From Cryptomeria japonica (taxonomy: Eukaryota; Streptophyta; Pinopsida; Cupressales; Cupressaceae): a stretch of 64,000 bases of DNA. Below, in pieces: positions 1 through 11,074 of this stretch. The notes below the pieces were generated by a model that did no database searches, was not told where the DNA came from, and saw nothing but the letters and a program-made list of their open reading frames with translations. The position numbers were made by a program, and so were the translations under genes. The stretch lies in the NCBI RefSeq assembly GCF_030272615.1, contig NC_081412.1:102038796-102102795 (forward strand). Reading direction: 5' to 3'. Position 1 is the first letter of the stretch. Each line of letters opens with the position of its first letter.

Positions 1-974
1 GTTTTATTATAAAAGTAATGTGTGTGCAGACCTTGTGTGTGTGCAAGATCCTAAAATGCAAGTAAGCAAACTAGAGCAACCTAGAAAGTAAACCCTAATT
101 GCTTGTAAATGATAATGTAATGCTCCAAATCAAGATGCAAAGTGATCTAAAGCATGAATACAAATGATATAATGGGGCTTATGCAAAGACATGAAAACAA
201 CATGAAATCATACCCAACCCCAAGGGAGGGGTACAAGCCAATCTTTAGTCGGTGATCCCCTATTGCTCTTCAATGTCTTCAAAGCCCTAAATGGATGAAT
301 GAAATTGATGAATTCTTGATGGATGGATGTTGAATGTTGTTGAAGTCTTCAAAGATTTGCTCTTTCGCTGCATAGAAGGCCCCTGAAACCAAAATTCGGA
401 TCCTTTCAAATGAAGAAAGAGAGCTCTTATATATGAAACCCTAGGTCTTAATTTCAACTTTAGGCCGACTTAGAGATTGAATCTCCCACTGATTTCTTGG
501 GTTTAAGCTTTATTTTATGATTGGATCGTGCTCCTAAAAATTTCGGGAAAAATGTCCGGGACCGTGTGCACTCCGAGCGCCATGGTCCTCTCCGAGCGCC
601 ATGGTCCCAACAATTTTTCACCAAATTTTCAAGGTCGTCAGATATGATGATTTTAGAGAGAATCCCAAAGTTACAGGTGATTTCGAGATGTTTTGACCCC
701 CGAAATCAAGCCCCCAAGTTCAAAATAGGACCTAATTAGGGTTTTTGATTAAATGATGTATTGGAGGAATAAAATGAAAGGGGCACACTTTAATGAAAAG
801 GGCCCAACTTTATGATATGGGAGATGATAAAATAGAACCTTAGACCTAATTAATTTAATTAATTAAGTGCTAAAGGGGAAATGCAATGCAAAATGCAAAA
901 TGCACCAAGGCGGGTGCTAAACTAGGTGTGAAATTGTACCACCCTAGCAAGTGCGTACAATTTACAACGCTACA
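1..974 (-). repeat. 3' LTR (partial) of minus-strand Ty3-related element
   Basis: Near-identical to about 7087-8059. The outer end reads TGTAGC on the minus strand at 974. The inner 700 bp or so lie beyond the window edge. A TATA-like box on the minus strand lies near 426-434. Confidence 0.85.
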
Positions 975-989
975 TTTAGCCCCCACTTT
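975..989 (-). promoter_or_regulatory. Polypurine tract next to 3' LTR
   Basis: The minus strand reads AAAGTGGGGGCTAAA directly before the LTR start TGTAGC. Position and purine content match a plus-strand primer site for reverse transcription. Confidence 0.75.
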
Positions 990-1520
990 AGTGGTCATAT
1001 GAACACTACGTGCATATGCAAGCTAAAGTATAGAAAAGTCAACATTATTTGAAAAAGGATATATCCATAAGTTGTCGGACGAAGCCCCCAGCGGCATCTG
1101 CAGTACTCAGTTAGGAAGCACAACCTACAAAACCACATGTTAGATCACAAAATCACCTAATGCTTACTAAGGAAGGTGATGAAAATTTGAGGGTAGCTAT
1201 ATGCCCCCCCCTGTTTTGGCTTGCTAATTTTAGTGAGTTGAAACAGGGTATCATGTTTACCACTTTGAATTGTTAAAGAATATTGATGACAAATGCTCAC
1301 AAGAAGATTTGATATGAGATCAAAAAACTAATGGAGAATCATTTGGTAAGAAAGAGGACTAAATCTCAATTCCAACACAATAAAGAGTGTGAGGATTTGA
1401 GAGTTCTCTAACACAAGATGAAGGATGTAAATGGAAACAAAATGCAAAGAGAAGAAAAGAAAGGAAAAAAGCATGAATACACACATTGGTGATCCATGAG
1501 AAGAATAGTGAGAGAGAAAA

Positions 1521-1615
1521 CATGGACTTCTCGCCCCTAGATCTTGTCCAGGTGATCCATGGGAAAAAGGACATGGAAAACTAGCCCCTAGAGTCTGTCT
1601 AGGTGATCCATGTAA
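1521..1615. repeat. Two-unit tandem repeat, about 45 bp
   Basis: Units at 1521-1566 and 1572-1615 share the order 'acatgga...cgcccctaga...gtcyaggtgatccatg'. A partial related piece (ggtgatccatg) lies near 1485. Confidence 0.7.
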
Positions 1616-1760
1616 GGGAGGAGAGTGAGAAAGTCTAGCCTTATGCCGCTAGTTCCACTCAACCTCATGCATGTGTGTGTAAGGGAGGTTAGAAGCACCT
1701 CATAGGAGTCTATGCCTGAGTATGCTACAACTTTTATATGTATAGTACAAAAGTGTGACA

Positions 1761-1866
1761 TCTCGCTCTAAGAGTCTTTGCTCTGGTTCCGAGAATAATC
1801 ACCTTGCATAAAAGAAAATGGAGAAATCTCGCTCTAAGAGTCTGTGCTCTGGTTCCGAGAATGACC
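1761..1866. repeat. Direct repeat, 40 bp units spaced 66 bp
   Basis: The segments at 1761-1800 and 1827-1866 both read tctcgctctaagagtct, then (t/g)tgctctggttccgagaat. They differ at only a few bases. Confidence 0.8.
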
Positions 1867-2853
1867 CATTGCTCAAAAAGTGTAATGTTTATGTCATAAG
1901 AAAAGTAGAACAAGGATACCTACCTTCATCACAAAAGAAGATACCCCAAAAATGCAACAATCTCATAGATCCAAGCAAGAGAGTTTTGCACTCTTTAAGC
2001 AAGGATAAGATAGTTGAAAAGGGATATCTTGTAGCATGTGTAAAGGAGATCCTTAAAGGAGAAGAGATCTTTGTACAAAAGACACCTATCCCTGAGAGGA
2101 ATTGTCTTAGACAAATATAACATCTTCTAGAATAAGACAAAGAAGAGAATAAGAATGCAATACTTCCTTCTTTTGCGAGGTGAAAGTGAAGGATGACCCT
2201 CTTTTTAACCCAATTGGGAGAGTGAATTAATTATGGATGTATTTTACCAAGTGCAAAAGAGGTTGTAGTCAAGGACTTACACCTCTTGTAAGAGAGAATC
2301 CTTGAACAAACAACAACAAATGCATACAAGGAATAACATCAAGTAATAAAGTTCACACCATCCACGAAATAGGAAAAAGTGGATCCTTAGATAAAAATAA
2401 GGAAAGATCATTGCCTCCCAAGGATAAGGACAATGAGAAGGACTTACACAATCTTCTAGGGAGAGATTTAGACATAAGCAAAGTGTACTACATACTCACA
2501 TGAGTTCATGCAAGCAAGACATTAGTGTATGTAAAATGCTCCTCACAAGAAGTGGGTAGGATAAGAAAGAGAATACACATCTTCTCCCATATCTAGGAAA
2601 AGAGGATTCTAAAGAAAAGATGATCAATATTTCCACACTATTACCCCAAAGGGAAATTTTAACCATAAAAAGAAGAGATGTATGAAATCACTCTTGTCCC
2701 CATAGGAACAAGAGATAACATATAAAATTAGGCTATTATGTTGCTTCAAAAATATGATTGCACTTGAAATTGTACCATCATGAATGACAATGAGCCCCCA
2801 GTAAATTAGCTACCAATGTCACATAATGATGAGCAACATAATAGCCATTAATG

Positions 2854-3474
2854 TTATTTAAAGACATGATAGATTGGATGAGGTATTTGAATATAACATG
2901 CTAAATGCTCAACTATAAGTGAGATCAAAAACATGTATAAAGTGATAAAAATTGAAGAAGAAAAGTCACAAGAAATCTTAGAAGAGGGATGAGTGTAATT
3001 TATTAGAGCCTTATCCCTGGAGGAAAGGACTTTATGATGAATAGGAGATAAAGATTCATAAGTGGATTTAGAAAAAAGAGATTTGTTCATTGCCAAGATT
3101 TCCTTATGAGGGGAATGAGAGTTGATAAAAGTAGAAGATGATTTAGTTGAAGTGAGATCATCATCACTACTAAATATAGCATTCACATTGAGAGATGGTC
3201 TTTTAGATGCTTTGGTGGGCTTAGAAAGATTATATCCAAGTCCAAATGAATATTCATGCATGTTATGCTCTAAAGGAACTTTAATTCCTTGTTCATTTGT
3301 GCCACAACCATTTCCACTATAGCCACTCTTAGCCAAAATATGAAAACCACGACCATAACGATTAGCCATTTCAGAAAGAAAAGGTGGTTTTTCATAAGAC
3401 AAAGAATCAAATTCTTCAGAATTAGAGGTGTGAGGAGAAGAAGTTTGAGAAGCGGCCACAAAATTATTGTTCAT
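2854..3474 (-). pseudogene. G-patch-like segment downstream of protease
   Basis: An open frame of 206 codons. Residues about 35-80 contain the sequence MANRYGRGFHILAKSGYSGN followed by GxGTNEQGIKVPLE and FGLGYN. This glycine-rich arrangement resembles the G-patch that follows the protease in some retroelements and betaretroviruses, where it is thought to bind nucleic acid. It lies in a different frame from the gag-protease ORF that ends at 3555, so either a frameshift or a separate ORF joins them. The last ~40 residues look like chance hydrophobic read-through. Assignment to the G-patch family is by eye; a profile search is needed to confirm it. Confidence 0.55.
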
Positions 3475-3554
3475 AGGTTCAGGTAAGATTGATTGATTTT
3501 TAGTTTCTTCCTTCCTTTTAACTTTAAGCTCTCTAGGAGGAACCCTATACTCAC

Positions 3555-6035
3555 CTACAAAGGTGGGATTGAAATCAAGAGATCCCCAATCGTCTTCTGC
3601 GAGAACCTTCTCAGGATCAAAAGCCTTTCATGTGTAGATTCAAGTTGAGAAGAATCTTCTTCAGGAACTTCAAACTCATCCAAAGAATTTTGATTATCAG
3701 AGGGTAATGGTTCATCCATAGGTATCTTGTTTAACGAGTCATCACTAGAAGAGGAAGGCTTAGAAGAACTCCCTTTGGAAGTAGATGTTTGCAAACAAGC
3801 TTGAAAATTAGTATCACCTATCAAGGTATATATCTTATTATTATAAATAAATTTAACTTGTCTATGCAATGTAGAGGGGACAACTTGCATATTGTGAATC
3901 CAAGGTCTCCCTAATAACAAGTTGTATGTTATATTTCCCGACATAACATGGATAGGAGTAGGCAAAGTAACAGGTCCCACTATGATGGGTAAGGTGATAA
4001 TACCTAATGAAGACTTAGCCACATTATCAAAGCCTTGAATGGGACGAGAGTCAGGCTCAATAAGGGATGTATCCACATTCATCTTATGCAATAGATTAAT
4101 ACTACACACATTAAGGCCAGAACCATTATCTACCAGTGTTCATCTTATAGCAATGTCATTTATGATAACCACAATCATCAAGGGATCATATTGATGTTGA
4201 ATTTCACTAGTAGGCAACTCATCTTGAGTAAACACAATTTGAGCTATAGGATTCATCACAGAGTTAACCAAAGACACTATATTACTAGATGTATTAGGTG
4301 GAGGAACATTCAAATTTTTCAAGGCATCTTGTAACATTCCATGATGAGTGGAAGAAGTTTGGATCAAATCCCAAAGGGATATCTTAGCAGGGGTAGCTTT
4401 AAGTTGTTCTATGAGATCATATTCCTTACCAAGAACTTGTGAAATACGTGGAGCTTGTGGAAGAATTGGTTGAGGATTAGGAAGAGAAACTAGAGGAGGA
4501 TTAGGTTGCCTATTATTTCTTGTGTTATAGGTATGAGCAACCACATTATAACTCTCTCTAGTCAGTTGCTTAGCATACTCATAAGGGCTCTTAGTAGAAT
4601 AACCTCCTTGCATAGTAATAATAGGTTTCTTAGGAGTGCAAAAAGAATCATTATCATAACCACCTTGAACCACTAAGATAGGCTTATTTAAAGGTTGAGA
4701 GTTTTGAGAAGGACAAGCACCTTGGACAGTGAAGAGAGGTTTGTTAGGTGTTTCATTCACACGTATCAAATTGATTGAGGATGGTTTAGAGTAATGAACA
4801 AAAGTGTTGGAAGAATTATTGATAGTCTTCTCTTGCACTAAAATCTTATCACGGATTAAATCAATTTTAGGAGAGAGACAAGGGGTAGGCATTGATGTTC
4901 CAGTAGGAAGAGTAATACTAGGAAAGGTCATATCATCCTCTATCATCAAAGGATCTACATGGGGAATAAACTCTCTAGGAGAAGGATCAACATTACTCTC
5001 TAAAGTCTCACTTTTGAGATGGAGATCTTTGAAAGAGATGTTAACCATCTTGTTTTGAACTAGGGTTTCCTTATGAGTAGAACCAAGTTGAGGAGAGGGA
5101 GAATAATTGAGATTTAAGGAAGGTGAGAAACTATCAAGGGAGTTTTCAATCTTGATTTCATCCCCTTTGGCTAGGGTTCTCTCATGGGGTAGAGAATAAT
5201 CTACACCTTCTTCTAATGGTTCATCCCAAGTAGTGAGGTTGTTGAAAGGAATGTTTGAAGTATTGTCAATTTCGGGAGAGGAGATAACATTGTTTATTAA
5301 TTCCTCATCCTTAGGAGGGAGAGCATCAATAGATGTGTTAAACTCATCCTCTTTCCTCAAAATATGTTCAATATGATCTTTAGGGGAGAGAGAATTAAGG
5401 AAATTGCTTATTATTTCATCTTCTTTCTCTAAGGGATGCTTATGGGTAAGACAAACTTTAGGAGAAGGGTAAGCATTTATCATTAATTCATCATCTCTAG
5501 TGGGAATTTTGTTGGAAAAGGAAATGCCATCACTAGGAAATGTAGGGATAATGTCATCTTCTTGCACAAAAGGATCCTCATGAAGGGAGTGTTTTTTAGG
5601 AGGAACATGAACATATTTCTCCAAAGATTCATGCTTAGGAAGGAGATCTTTGAAAGAAGTGTTCATTACCTCTTGTTGCAGTAACATGCCCCCATTGAAA
5701 GGACCAACTTTAGGAGAAAATAAATCAATGTCCATCAATACCTTTTCACTTAGAGAGGCATCATGTAGGGGAGGTGAAGTAACATTAAGAAAGGTGTTTA
5801 TGATATCATTCTCTTCCTCTAGGATAGCTAAATAGGACGGGCTCATTTTAGGAGAATTGTCAAGATCACTATTAAAGTCTTCATCCTTAGAGCATGGGAG
5901 AGTCTCAAAGGGATTGGTAGAAACTCTTTTAGGCAATAAAATGTTGTTATAGATGGGGGGAGGTTCTTTAGGAGAAGGAAAAATTGAAACAAGGGAAGCT
6001 AACCCATTATCACATCTATGAAATGAATGCATCAT
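3555..6035 (-). pseudogene. Gag-like/aspartic protease polyprotein with one in-frame TGA
   Basis: The frame opens at ATG 6035, is stopped by TGA at 4142-4140, and continues in the same frame to 3555. An AGA codon directly precedes the TGA, and the downstream part starts TLVDNGSGLNV. This is the active-site region of a retropepsin-like protease, in the VDNGS variant common in plant Ty3 relatives, where DTG/DSG would be typical. It is followed by LLGRPWIH, the usual flap/C-terminal protease motif. The first ~450 residues are acidic and low in complexity with internal duplications. The conserved pre-protease block (PAKISLWDLIQTSSTHHGML) lies at about residue 550. No zinc knuckle was seen. The TGA could be a CGA-to-TGA decay or a read-through signal; decay is more likely because the next ORF is also out of frame. 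Confidence 0.75.
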
Positions 6036-6360
6036 GACAACAATTTTCCTTTTTCAAATGATAGCACATGCAAAATAGAAGGAAATGTTTAATTTTAACC
6101 AATGCAAGAACTTAGAATGTAGATTTAGAAAATGAAATTTATGATTCAAATGAGTTCCTAAATCAGATTTGAAATTATTGATCCCAATTAAGCTATCCAC
6201 AAGTTCAACTTTGAATTGAAAAATTAGGGTTTTAGCAAAATTTCCTCTAAATTTTTGAATCTTGCAAGAAATTAAAACTTGTAAATACAAATTTGAATTT
6301 GAAATAGCATAAACACTCAAATTTGAAACATAAATCAGAATTAGAGAAGATTGGAGTTTC
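6036..6360 (-). other. 5' leader of Ty3-related element
   Basis: About 325 bp between the primer site and the gag-like ATG, AT-rich, with no ORF of note. It would be the untranslated leader carrying packaging signals. None can be recognised by eye. Confidence 0.4.
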
Positions 6361-6378
6361 ACGTTGGGTTCACCAAAA
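6361..6378 (-). promoter_or_regulatory. Primer binding site of the Ty3-related element
   Basis: On the minus strand the LTR ends ...CCTACACA and is followed by TTTTGGTGAACCCAACGT. A TGG-starting stretch directly inside the 5' LTR is the expected complement of a tRNA 3' CCA end. The tRNA was not identified. Confidence 0.65.
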
Positions 6379-8059
6379 TGTGTAGGGGAAAAAGTGAGAC
6401 TAGGCTAACATGTCCTAATCCTACCTTTTGACACACATTGTGGAATACGAAAGAGCCTAGAGGTTTCACACAATTGGCTACTTCTTTTTGTGAAAGAGAG
6501 AGCCACGGGCTACCTATTAGGGTTTCTATTCCTTTGTTGTAATTGAAAGATAAAATGATGCAAATTCAATTCCTAACCTCAGAGTGCAAGTATGAACTAA
6601 TAACAAAATTGCAGAATTGAAGTTAAACAATGGAAAGCTGCAAACACAAGGACAAGACAAGAATGCAGATGTGTACCCGGAGTTAAAATCTGAGTGAAAA
6701 TGTTCGGGACGGGGGCGCGGACGCCACTGTCCTGATTCTGCTCCTGAAACTGCACCTGAAACTGCTATTTTATCACCTGGAAAACTGTCAGAAATGTTGT
6801 CTGACAGAAGGACCAGGGTGCCCAGTGCCCCTGTCCCAGGGACCAGGGCACCTAGCGCCCCTGTCCTGGCAGGACCAGGGTGCCCCACGCCCCTATCCTA
6901 GTCTTTTGCTTTGAAATTTGGTGTGAAGTTCAGTCTCTGTCTGCTTCCGTCGGATCTACAACTTGCGGCGTCATCTGAATCCTAAAACCTACACTTATAT
7001 CTAAAAAGGTATTGTGGGCAGCTATATAAGGTTTTTCCTTAGTCAAACCCCCGCTTTGGTGATTTCCACCTCCACGAATAGCCAAGTTGTATTGTAAAAG
7101 TAATGTGTGTGCAGACCTTGTGTGTGTGCAAGATCCTAAAATGCAAGTAAGCAAACTAGAGCAACCTAGAAAGTAAACCCTAATTGCTTGTAAATGATAA
7201 TGTAAATGCTCCAAATCAAGATGCAAAGTGATCTAAAGCATGAATACAAATGATATAATGGGGCTTATGCAAAGACATGAAAACAACATGAAATCATACC
7301 CAACCCCAAGGGAGGGGTACAAGCCAATCTTTAGTCAGTGATCCCCTATTGCTCTTCAATGTCTTCAAAGCCCTAAATGGATGAATGAAATTGATGAATG
7401 CTTGATGGATGGATGTTGAATATTGTTGAAGTCTTCAAAGATCTGCTCTTTCGCTGCATAGAAGGCCCCTGAAACCAAAATTCAGATCCTTTCAAATGAA
7501 GAAAGAGAGCTCTTATATATGAAACCCTAGGTCTTAATTTCAACTTTAGGCCGACTTAGAGATTGAATCTCCCACCGATTTCTTGGGGTTAAGCTTTATT
7601 TTATGATTGGATCGTGCTCCTGAAATTTCGGGAAAAATGTCCGGGACCGTGTGCACTCCGGGCGCCATGGTCCTCTCCGAGCGCCATGGTCCCGACAATT
7701 TTTCACCAAATTTTCAGGGTCATCGGATATGATGATTTTAGAGAGAATCCCGAAGTTACAGGTGATTTCGAGATGTTTTGACCCCCGAAATCAAGCCCCC
7801 AAGTTCAAAATAGGACCTAATTAGGGTTTTTGATTAAATGATGTATTGGAGGAATAAAATGAAAGGGGCACACTTTAATGAAAAGGGCCCAACTTTATGA
7901 TATGGGAGATGATAAAATAGAACCTTAGACCTAATTAATTTAATTAATTAAGTGCTAAAGGGGAAATGCAATGCAAAACGCAAAATGCGCCAAGGCGGGT
8001 GCTAAACTAGGTGTGAAATTGTACCACCCTAGCAAGTGCGTACAATTTACGATGCTACA
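6379..8059 (-). repeat. 5' LTR (1,681 bp) of Ty3-related element
   Basis: On the minus strand it starts TGTAGC at 8059 and ends CTACACA at 6379. The outer 970 bp match 1-974. A TATA-like TATATAAGAG on the minus strand lies at about 7520-7510. A short GC-rich repeat occupies 6811-6900. Its right boundary abuts a copia LTR fragment. Confidence 0.85.
6811..6900. repeat. GC-rich short tandem repeat inside LTR
   Basis: Three imperfect units of about 30 bp, each with the pattern GGACCAGGGYRCCY...GCCCCTRTCC, start near 6811, 6840 and 6872. They stand out from the AT-rich surroundings. A related motif (ggactatggtgcctagcaccctagtcca) appears at 38519-38546. Confidence 0.7.
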
Positions 8060-8443
8060 ATTTCAATCATTTCTCTAGATATTAGTCTAGATTTGTGTGT
8101 ATTCAGTGAGGCTCCTTTTGTGATTGAGCAGTGTGCTCTAGGTTGTAAGCCTTCCTGCAAGTGTAAGCCCCTATATTTTGTAATATCTCTTCATATGGCT
8201 AGTGGATTGATATTGTGGGTCACAAATCCCACCGTGGTTTTTCCTCTTTGAGCTTTTCCACATATAATTTTGTGTGTTATGGTATTCATTTATGTGATTA
8301 GCTTATTGGTTGCTTTACTTCTTTCAATTCTATATGTATCGGTATATCGGTTGGTGTATGCATGTTTTAATAAGGTTAAAATTTATCATACCGATAGAAC
8401 ACTGATTCATCTCCCCCTCTCAGTGTTCTTGGATTCAAACAGT
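8060..8443 (+). repeat. Truncated copia LTR (3' half)
   Basis: The segment aligns by eye with the 3' halves of LTRs A and B. They share 'attgagcagtg.gctctaggc', the phrase 'attgtgggtcacaaatccca', the end of U5 (tcagtgttcttgg) and a terminal 'caaaca'. The left half was removed or displaced by the Ty3-related insertion. The right end is joined directly to pol sequence without a primer site, so an internal deletion lies at about 8443. Confidence 0.7.
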
Positions 8444-9357
8444 GTGCAAACTATTTTGTAACCTCATGCAATCAAAATTTGAGATGTCTATGCTTGGGGA
8501 GTTATCTTTTTTTCTTGAGTTACAAATCTCACAACTTGGAAAAGGTATCTTTATATCTAAAATTAAATATGCAAGAAAGATGCTTAAAAGGTTTCAGATA
8601 GATGAATGCAAACAAGTGAGTACACCCATGATAATAGGGTGTAAATTGAGCTAGGTTGATGACTCACCTGATGTTGATCAAACTAGTTATAGATCTATGA
8701 TAGGTAGTCTACTATATCTTACAACATCTTGACCTGATATTATGCAGGCAATGTGCTTAGTAGCAAGATTTTAATCTTCCCTTAGAGAGTCTCATGTGAA
8801 TATAGTCAAGAGGATCTTTAGATATGTCAAAGGAACATTAGACTATGGTTTATGGTACCTAGAGATAATGATTTTATATTAACTGCCTATACTGATGTTG
8901 ATTGGGCAGGGTGCCTTGATGATATGAAAATCACTAGTGGTGCAACCTTTTTCTTGGGTGATAGGCTTGTGGCATGGTATATCAACAAACAAGAATTAGT
9001 CTCTTTGTCAACAGAAGAAGTAGAGTATATTTCCACTACATCTTGTTATACTCAAATAATTTGGATGGTATAAAGTCTCTCAAACATGAAGGTGGAAGTT
9101 CTTAAACTTGTTTTTATTATTTATGATAACACTAGTGCTATCAACATTTTTAAAAACCCGGTTATGCATTCAAGAACCAAGAACACTAAAATTATATATC
9201 ACTTCTTGTGGAAAAAGTCATAGAAAATGTAATTATCTTGAATTATGTTACCATTGCAAACCAAGTAGTATATATTTTCACTAAGCCTTTAGAAAAGGAT
9301 ATTTTTTAGAATTTGAGACGAAGGTTGGGTGTCTTACCCTTCTCTTTTGTCCACTAA
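8444..9357 (+). pseudogene. Ty1/copia reverse transcriptase-RNase H, 3' part of pol
   Basis: Translation across several frames gives the C-terminal part of copia RT: MSMLGELSFFLELQ, then KYARKMLKRF, then SYRSMIGSLLYLT. RNase H follows with YTDVDWAGC, SGATFFLG, VSLSTEEVEYIS and, after a frame change, DNTSAI and FTKPLEKDIF. Breaks visible are TAG at 8652, an in-frame TGA in the SLLYLTTS/PDIM region, a frameshift near 8850, another near 9075, and TAG at 9307. Everything upstream (gag, protease, integrase, RT palm with YVDD) is missing. The 3' part from 9272 is nearly identical to 13642 onward, which identifies this pol as a recombination partner of the gag/ORF2 element. Confidence 0.85.
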
Positions 9358-9758
9358 TCCATCTACCAACTTTTTGGTTTTAGGGGGAGCATCTGGTTTT
9401 CATCTTTGTTTTCCTAAAACCTTGTACTTCTTCCCATTGTCATTGAGGTCAAAGGGGGAGATGAGGACAATAATTATTTGTGAGTGTAGCAGTTGAAAGG
9501 TGATGTTGTGTTTAATATGTAGAAATTATAAGATGTGTATAGGATGTGTTTGACAATGTTTGTGTAAAGTTGTAGAATTATAGAGATTATAGTTGATAAT
9601 GCAGACATAAAGAGTAAAGTGATGACAGTGAATGCTAATACAGAGAGTAAGCATGTAGTTTGAGATCATGAAATTATCCTTGTGAACATACAGTGTATTT
9701 AGATAGGGGGTAACTTGCTATTACTATAGGTGTTGACATCAATGCCAAAGGGGGAATT
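9358..9758 (+). other. copia 3' untranslated region with two purine tracts
   Basis: Non-coding. It contains tttttggttttagggggagc (9370-9389), caaagggggagatgagg (9452-9468), and ccaaagggggaatt immediately before LTR A. The last is the likely plus-strand primer. Nearly the same sequence lies at 13730-14128. Confidence 0.7.
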
Positions 9759-11003
9759 TGTTGGCATGTGTTTTTCATTGATATCAAATGGTGAGTTTGG
9801 TTGTCAAACCTTTGTCATTCACTTGAATAGTTGATTTGAAATCATTTGAATATGAAATTGTCTAAGCTATTGTATAAGAAAGTAGATCCTAAAAAGGACG
9901 TCTTCTCATCAATTATAGAAACAATTAACTCAAGTTGACAAATTTGTGCATTGACACTAGATTAAGACTATCATAGTTGTCAATTAAGTCTTAATAATAG
10001 GTTGAGTTAAAGATTTATAAGCAATGACAAAGTGCATAGCTTGTATCAATGATAAGAAGGTAGTTGGCATCTAATGTTTAAGGGTTTGCAATAAGGTTTT
10101 AAAGTTTTATCTTTGTGGCAATAGGAACTTTGTTCACAACAACAGGTAAATAAATGCATTAAATAGCATAACATTAGATACTAATCTTATTACCAGTTTA
10201 AATAACTTCTAAGGTTATATTTGTGTTTGTTGTTCATGTTGGCAAATGCACACTCCAATGAGAAATTGTAGGTGATTGAAGGTATTGTCATTGATGGCAA
10301 CCTTACAATCATGTGATACCGGCAAGAAGACACAGCCACCGGTACCGGCAGACTCTACACCGGCATACAGATCATTGGCACCAAAAGAAAGATTACTGGC
10401 ACCCTGGCCGACAAGAATTTTGTATAAATATATTTTGTAAGCCAACTTGGTGGATTGTAATATGACTCCTATATGTATGAGATCATTGTAGATCATTTAG
10501 GGAGAGAGATAAAAGGGTGCAGACCTAATATGTGAATTGTGAGGCAGATATAGGATAAGGGTTTATGTATGTAGCAGAGATTAAACTAGTACTAAATCTA
10601 GCATAGTAGATGTTGATCTGAAGTAGTACAAGACATTGGATTTGTATAATCCATTTGTAAGTCAGTGTGACTTCTTTGTAATTGAGCAGTGAGCTCTAGG
10701 CACTTGGCCTTCCTGCATGTGCAGGCCCCTATTGTAAACAGTAATATTCTATTATTGGCTAGTAAGCGAATATTGTGGGTCACAAATCCCACTGAGGTTT
10801 TTCCCACACCAGGTTTCCTTGTTAAAATATTGTGTTATGGTCTGTCTCTTATGCTATTGTTGCTATTCTTATTTACTGCATTATTTTATGTTTACCGATA
10901 CAAAGTTTTGATATGCTTTTCATGTTATAAGTTAAGAAAATTATTATATTGGTCAGATACTGATTCATCCCCCCCCCTCTTAGTATCTTTGGGAATCCTA
11001 ACA
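9759..11003 (+). repeat. LTR A (copia type, 1,245 bp)
   Basis: Starts TGTTGGCATG after a purine tract and ends CCTAACA before a primer site. TATA box TATAAATA at 10423-10430. The middle is rich in ACCGG motifs. It pairs with LTR B. Open frames inside it on the minus strand (10215-10496 and similar) are LTR sequence, not genes. Confidence 0.9.
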
Positions 11004-11005
11004 AT

Positions 11006-11017
11006 TGGTATCAGAGC
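11006..11017 (+). promoter_or_regulatory. Primer binding site, initiator-Met tRNA type
   Basis: TGGTATCAGAGC two bases inside LTR A. This is the standard plant copia primer site. Confidence 0.95.
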
Positions 11018-11074
11018 CTGGTCCTCTATTTTCAAAAGCCTAACAGCTTGAGGAAGATCTTGACACCGGTAGAG

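Larger units (their letters stand above)
990..2853 (-). other. Long non-coding 3' region of the Ty3-related element
   Basis: About 1.9 kb between the last coding segment and the purine tract. No domain or convincing reading frame was recognised on either strand; the short open frames here have no family resemblance. It contains two local duplications (1521-1615 and 1761-1866). In an autonomous relative, pol would be expected downstream of the protease, so pol has been lost or replaced here. Confidence 0.5.
1..8059 (-). mobile_element. Non-autonomous Ty3-related LTR element (minus strand, left end cut by window)
   Basis: A direct repeat at 1-974 and 6379-8059 forms the LTRs. The element reads on the minus strand: 5' LTR 8059-6379, primer site at 6378-6361, coding region 6035-2854, long non-coding 3' part, purine tract at 989-975, then the 3' LTR, which runs off the window start. 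About twenty differences are visible over the ~970 bp shared by the two LTRs, so the insertion is moderately old. Only gag-like, protease and G-patch segments are present. No RT, RNase H or integrase motif was seen on either strand between 975 and 6378, so it would need enzymes supplied by another element. It appears to have landed in a copia LTR, whose 3' half resumes at 8060. Confidence 0.85.

Noticed and set aside
521-739. 72-codon plus-strand ORF in the first LTR
   Set aside because: Antisense to the element and not kept in the paired LTR because of small indels.
1818-2120. 100-codon plus-strand ORF
   Set aside because: Lies in the non-coding 3' region on the strand opposite to the element, overlaps a duplicated 40 bp repeat, and shows no recognisable domain.
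4140-4142. Programmed read-through at the TGA between gag-like and protease
   Set aside because: Possible in principle, but the element is decayed and a single transition explains it; there is no way to favour recoding from one copy.
10215-10496. Minus-strand open frame of 93 codons, similar to one at 14585-14878
   Set aside because: Both lie in paired LTRs A and B; the similarity comes from LTR duplication, and no family resemblance was seen.
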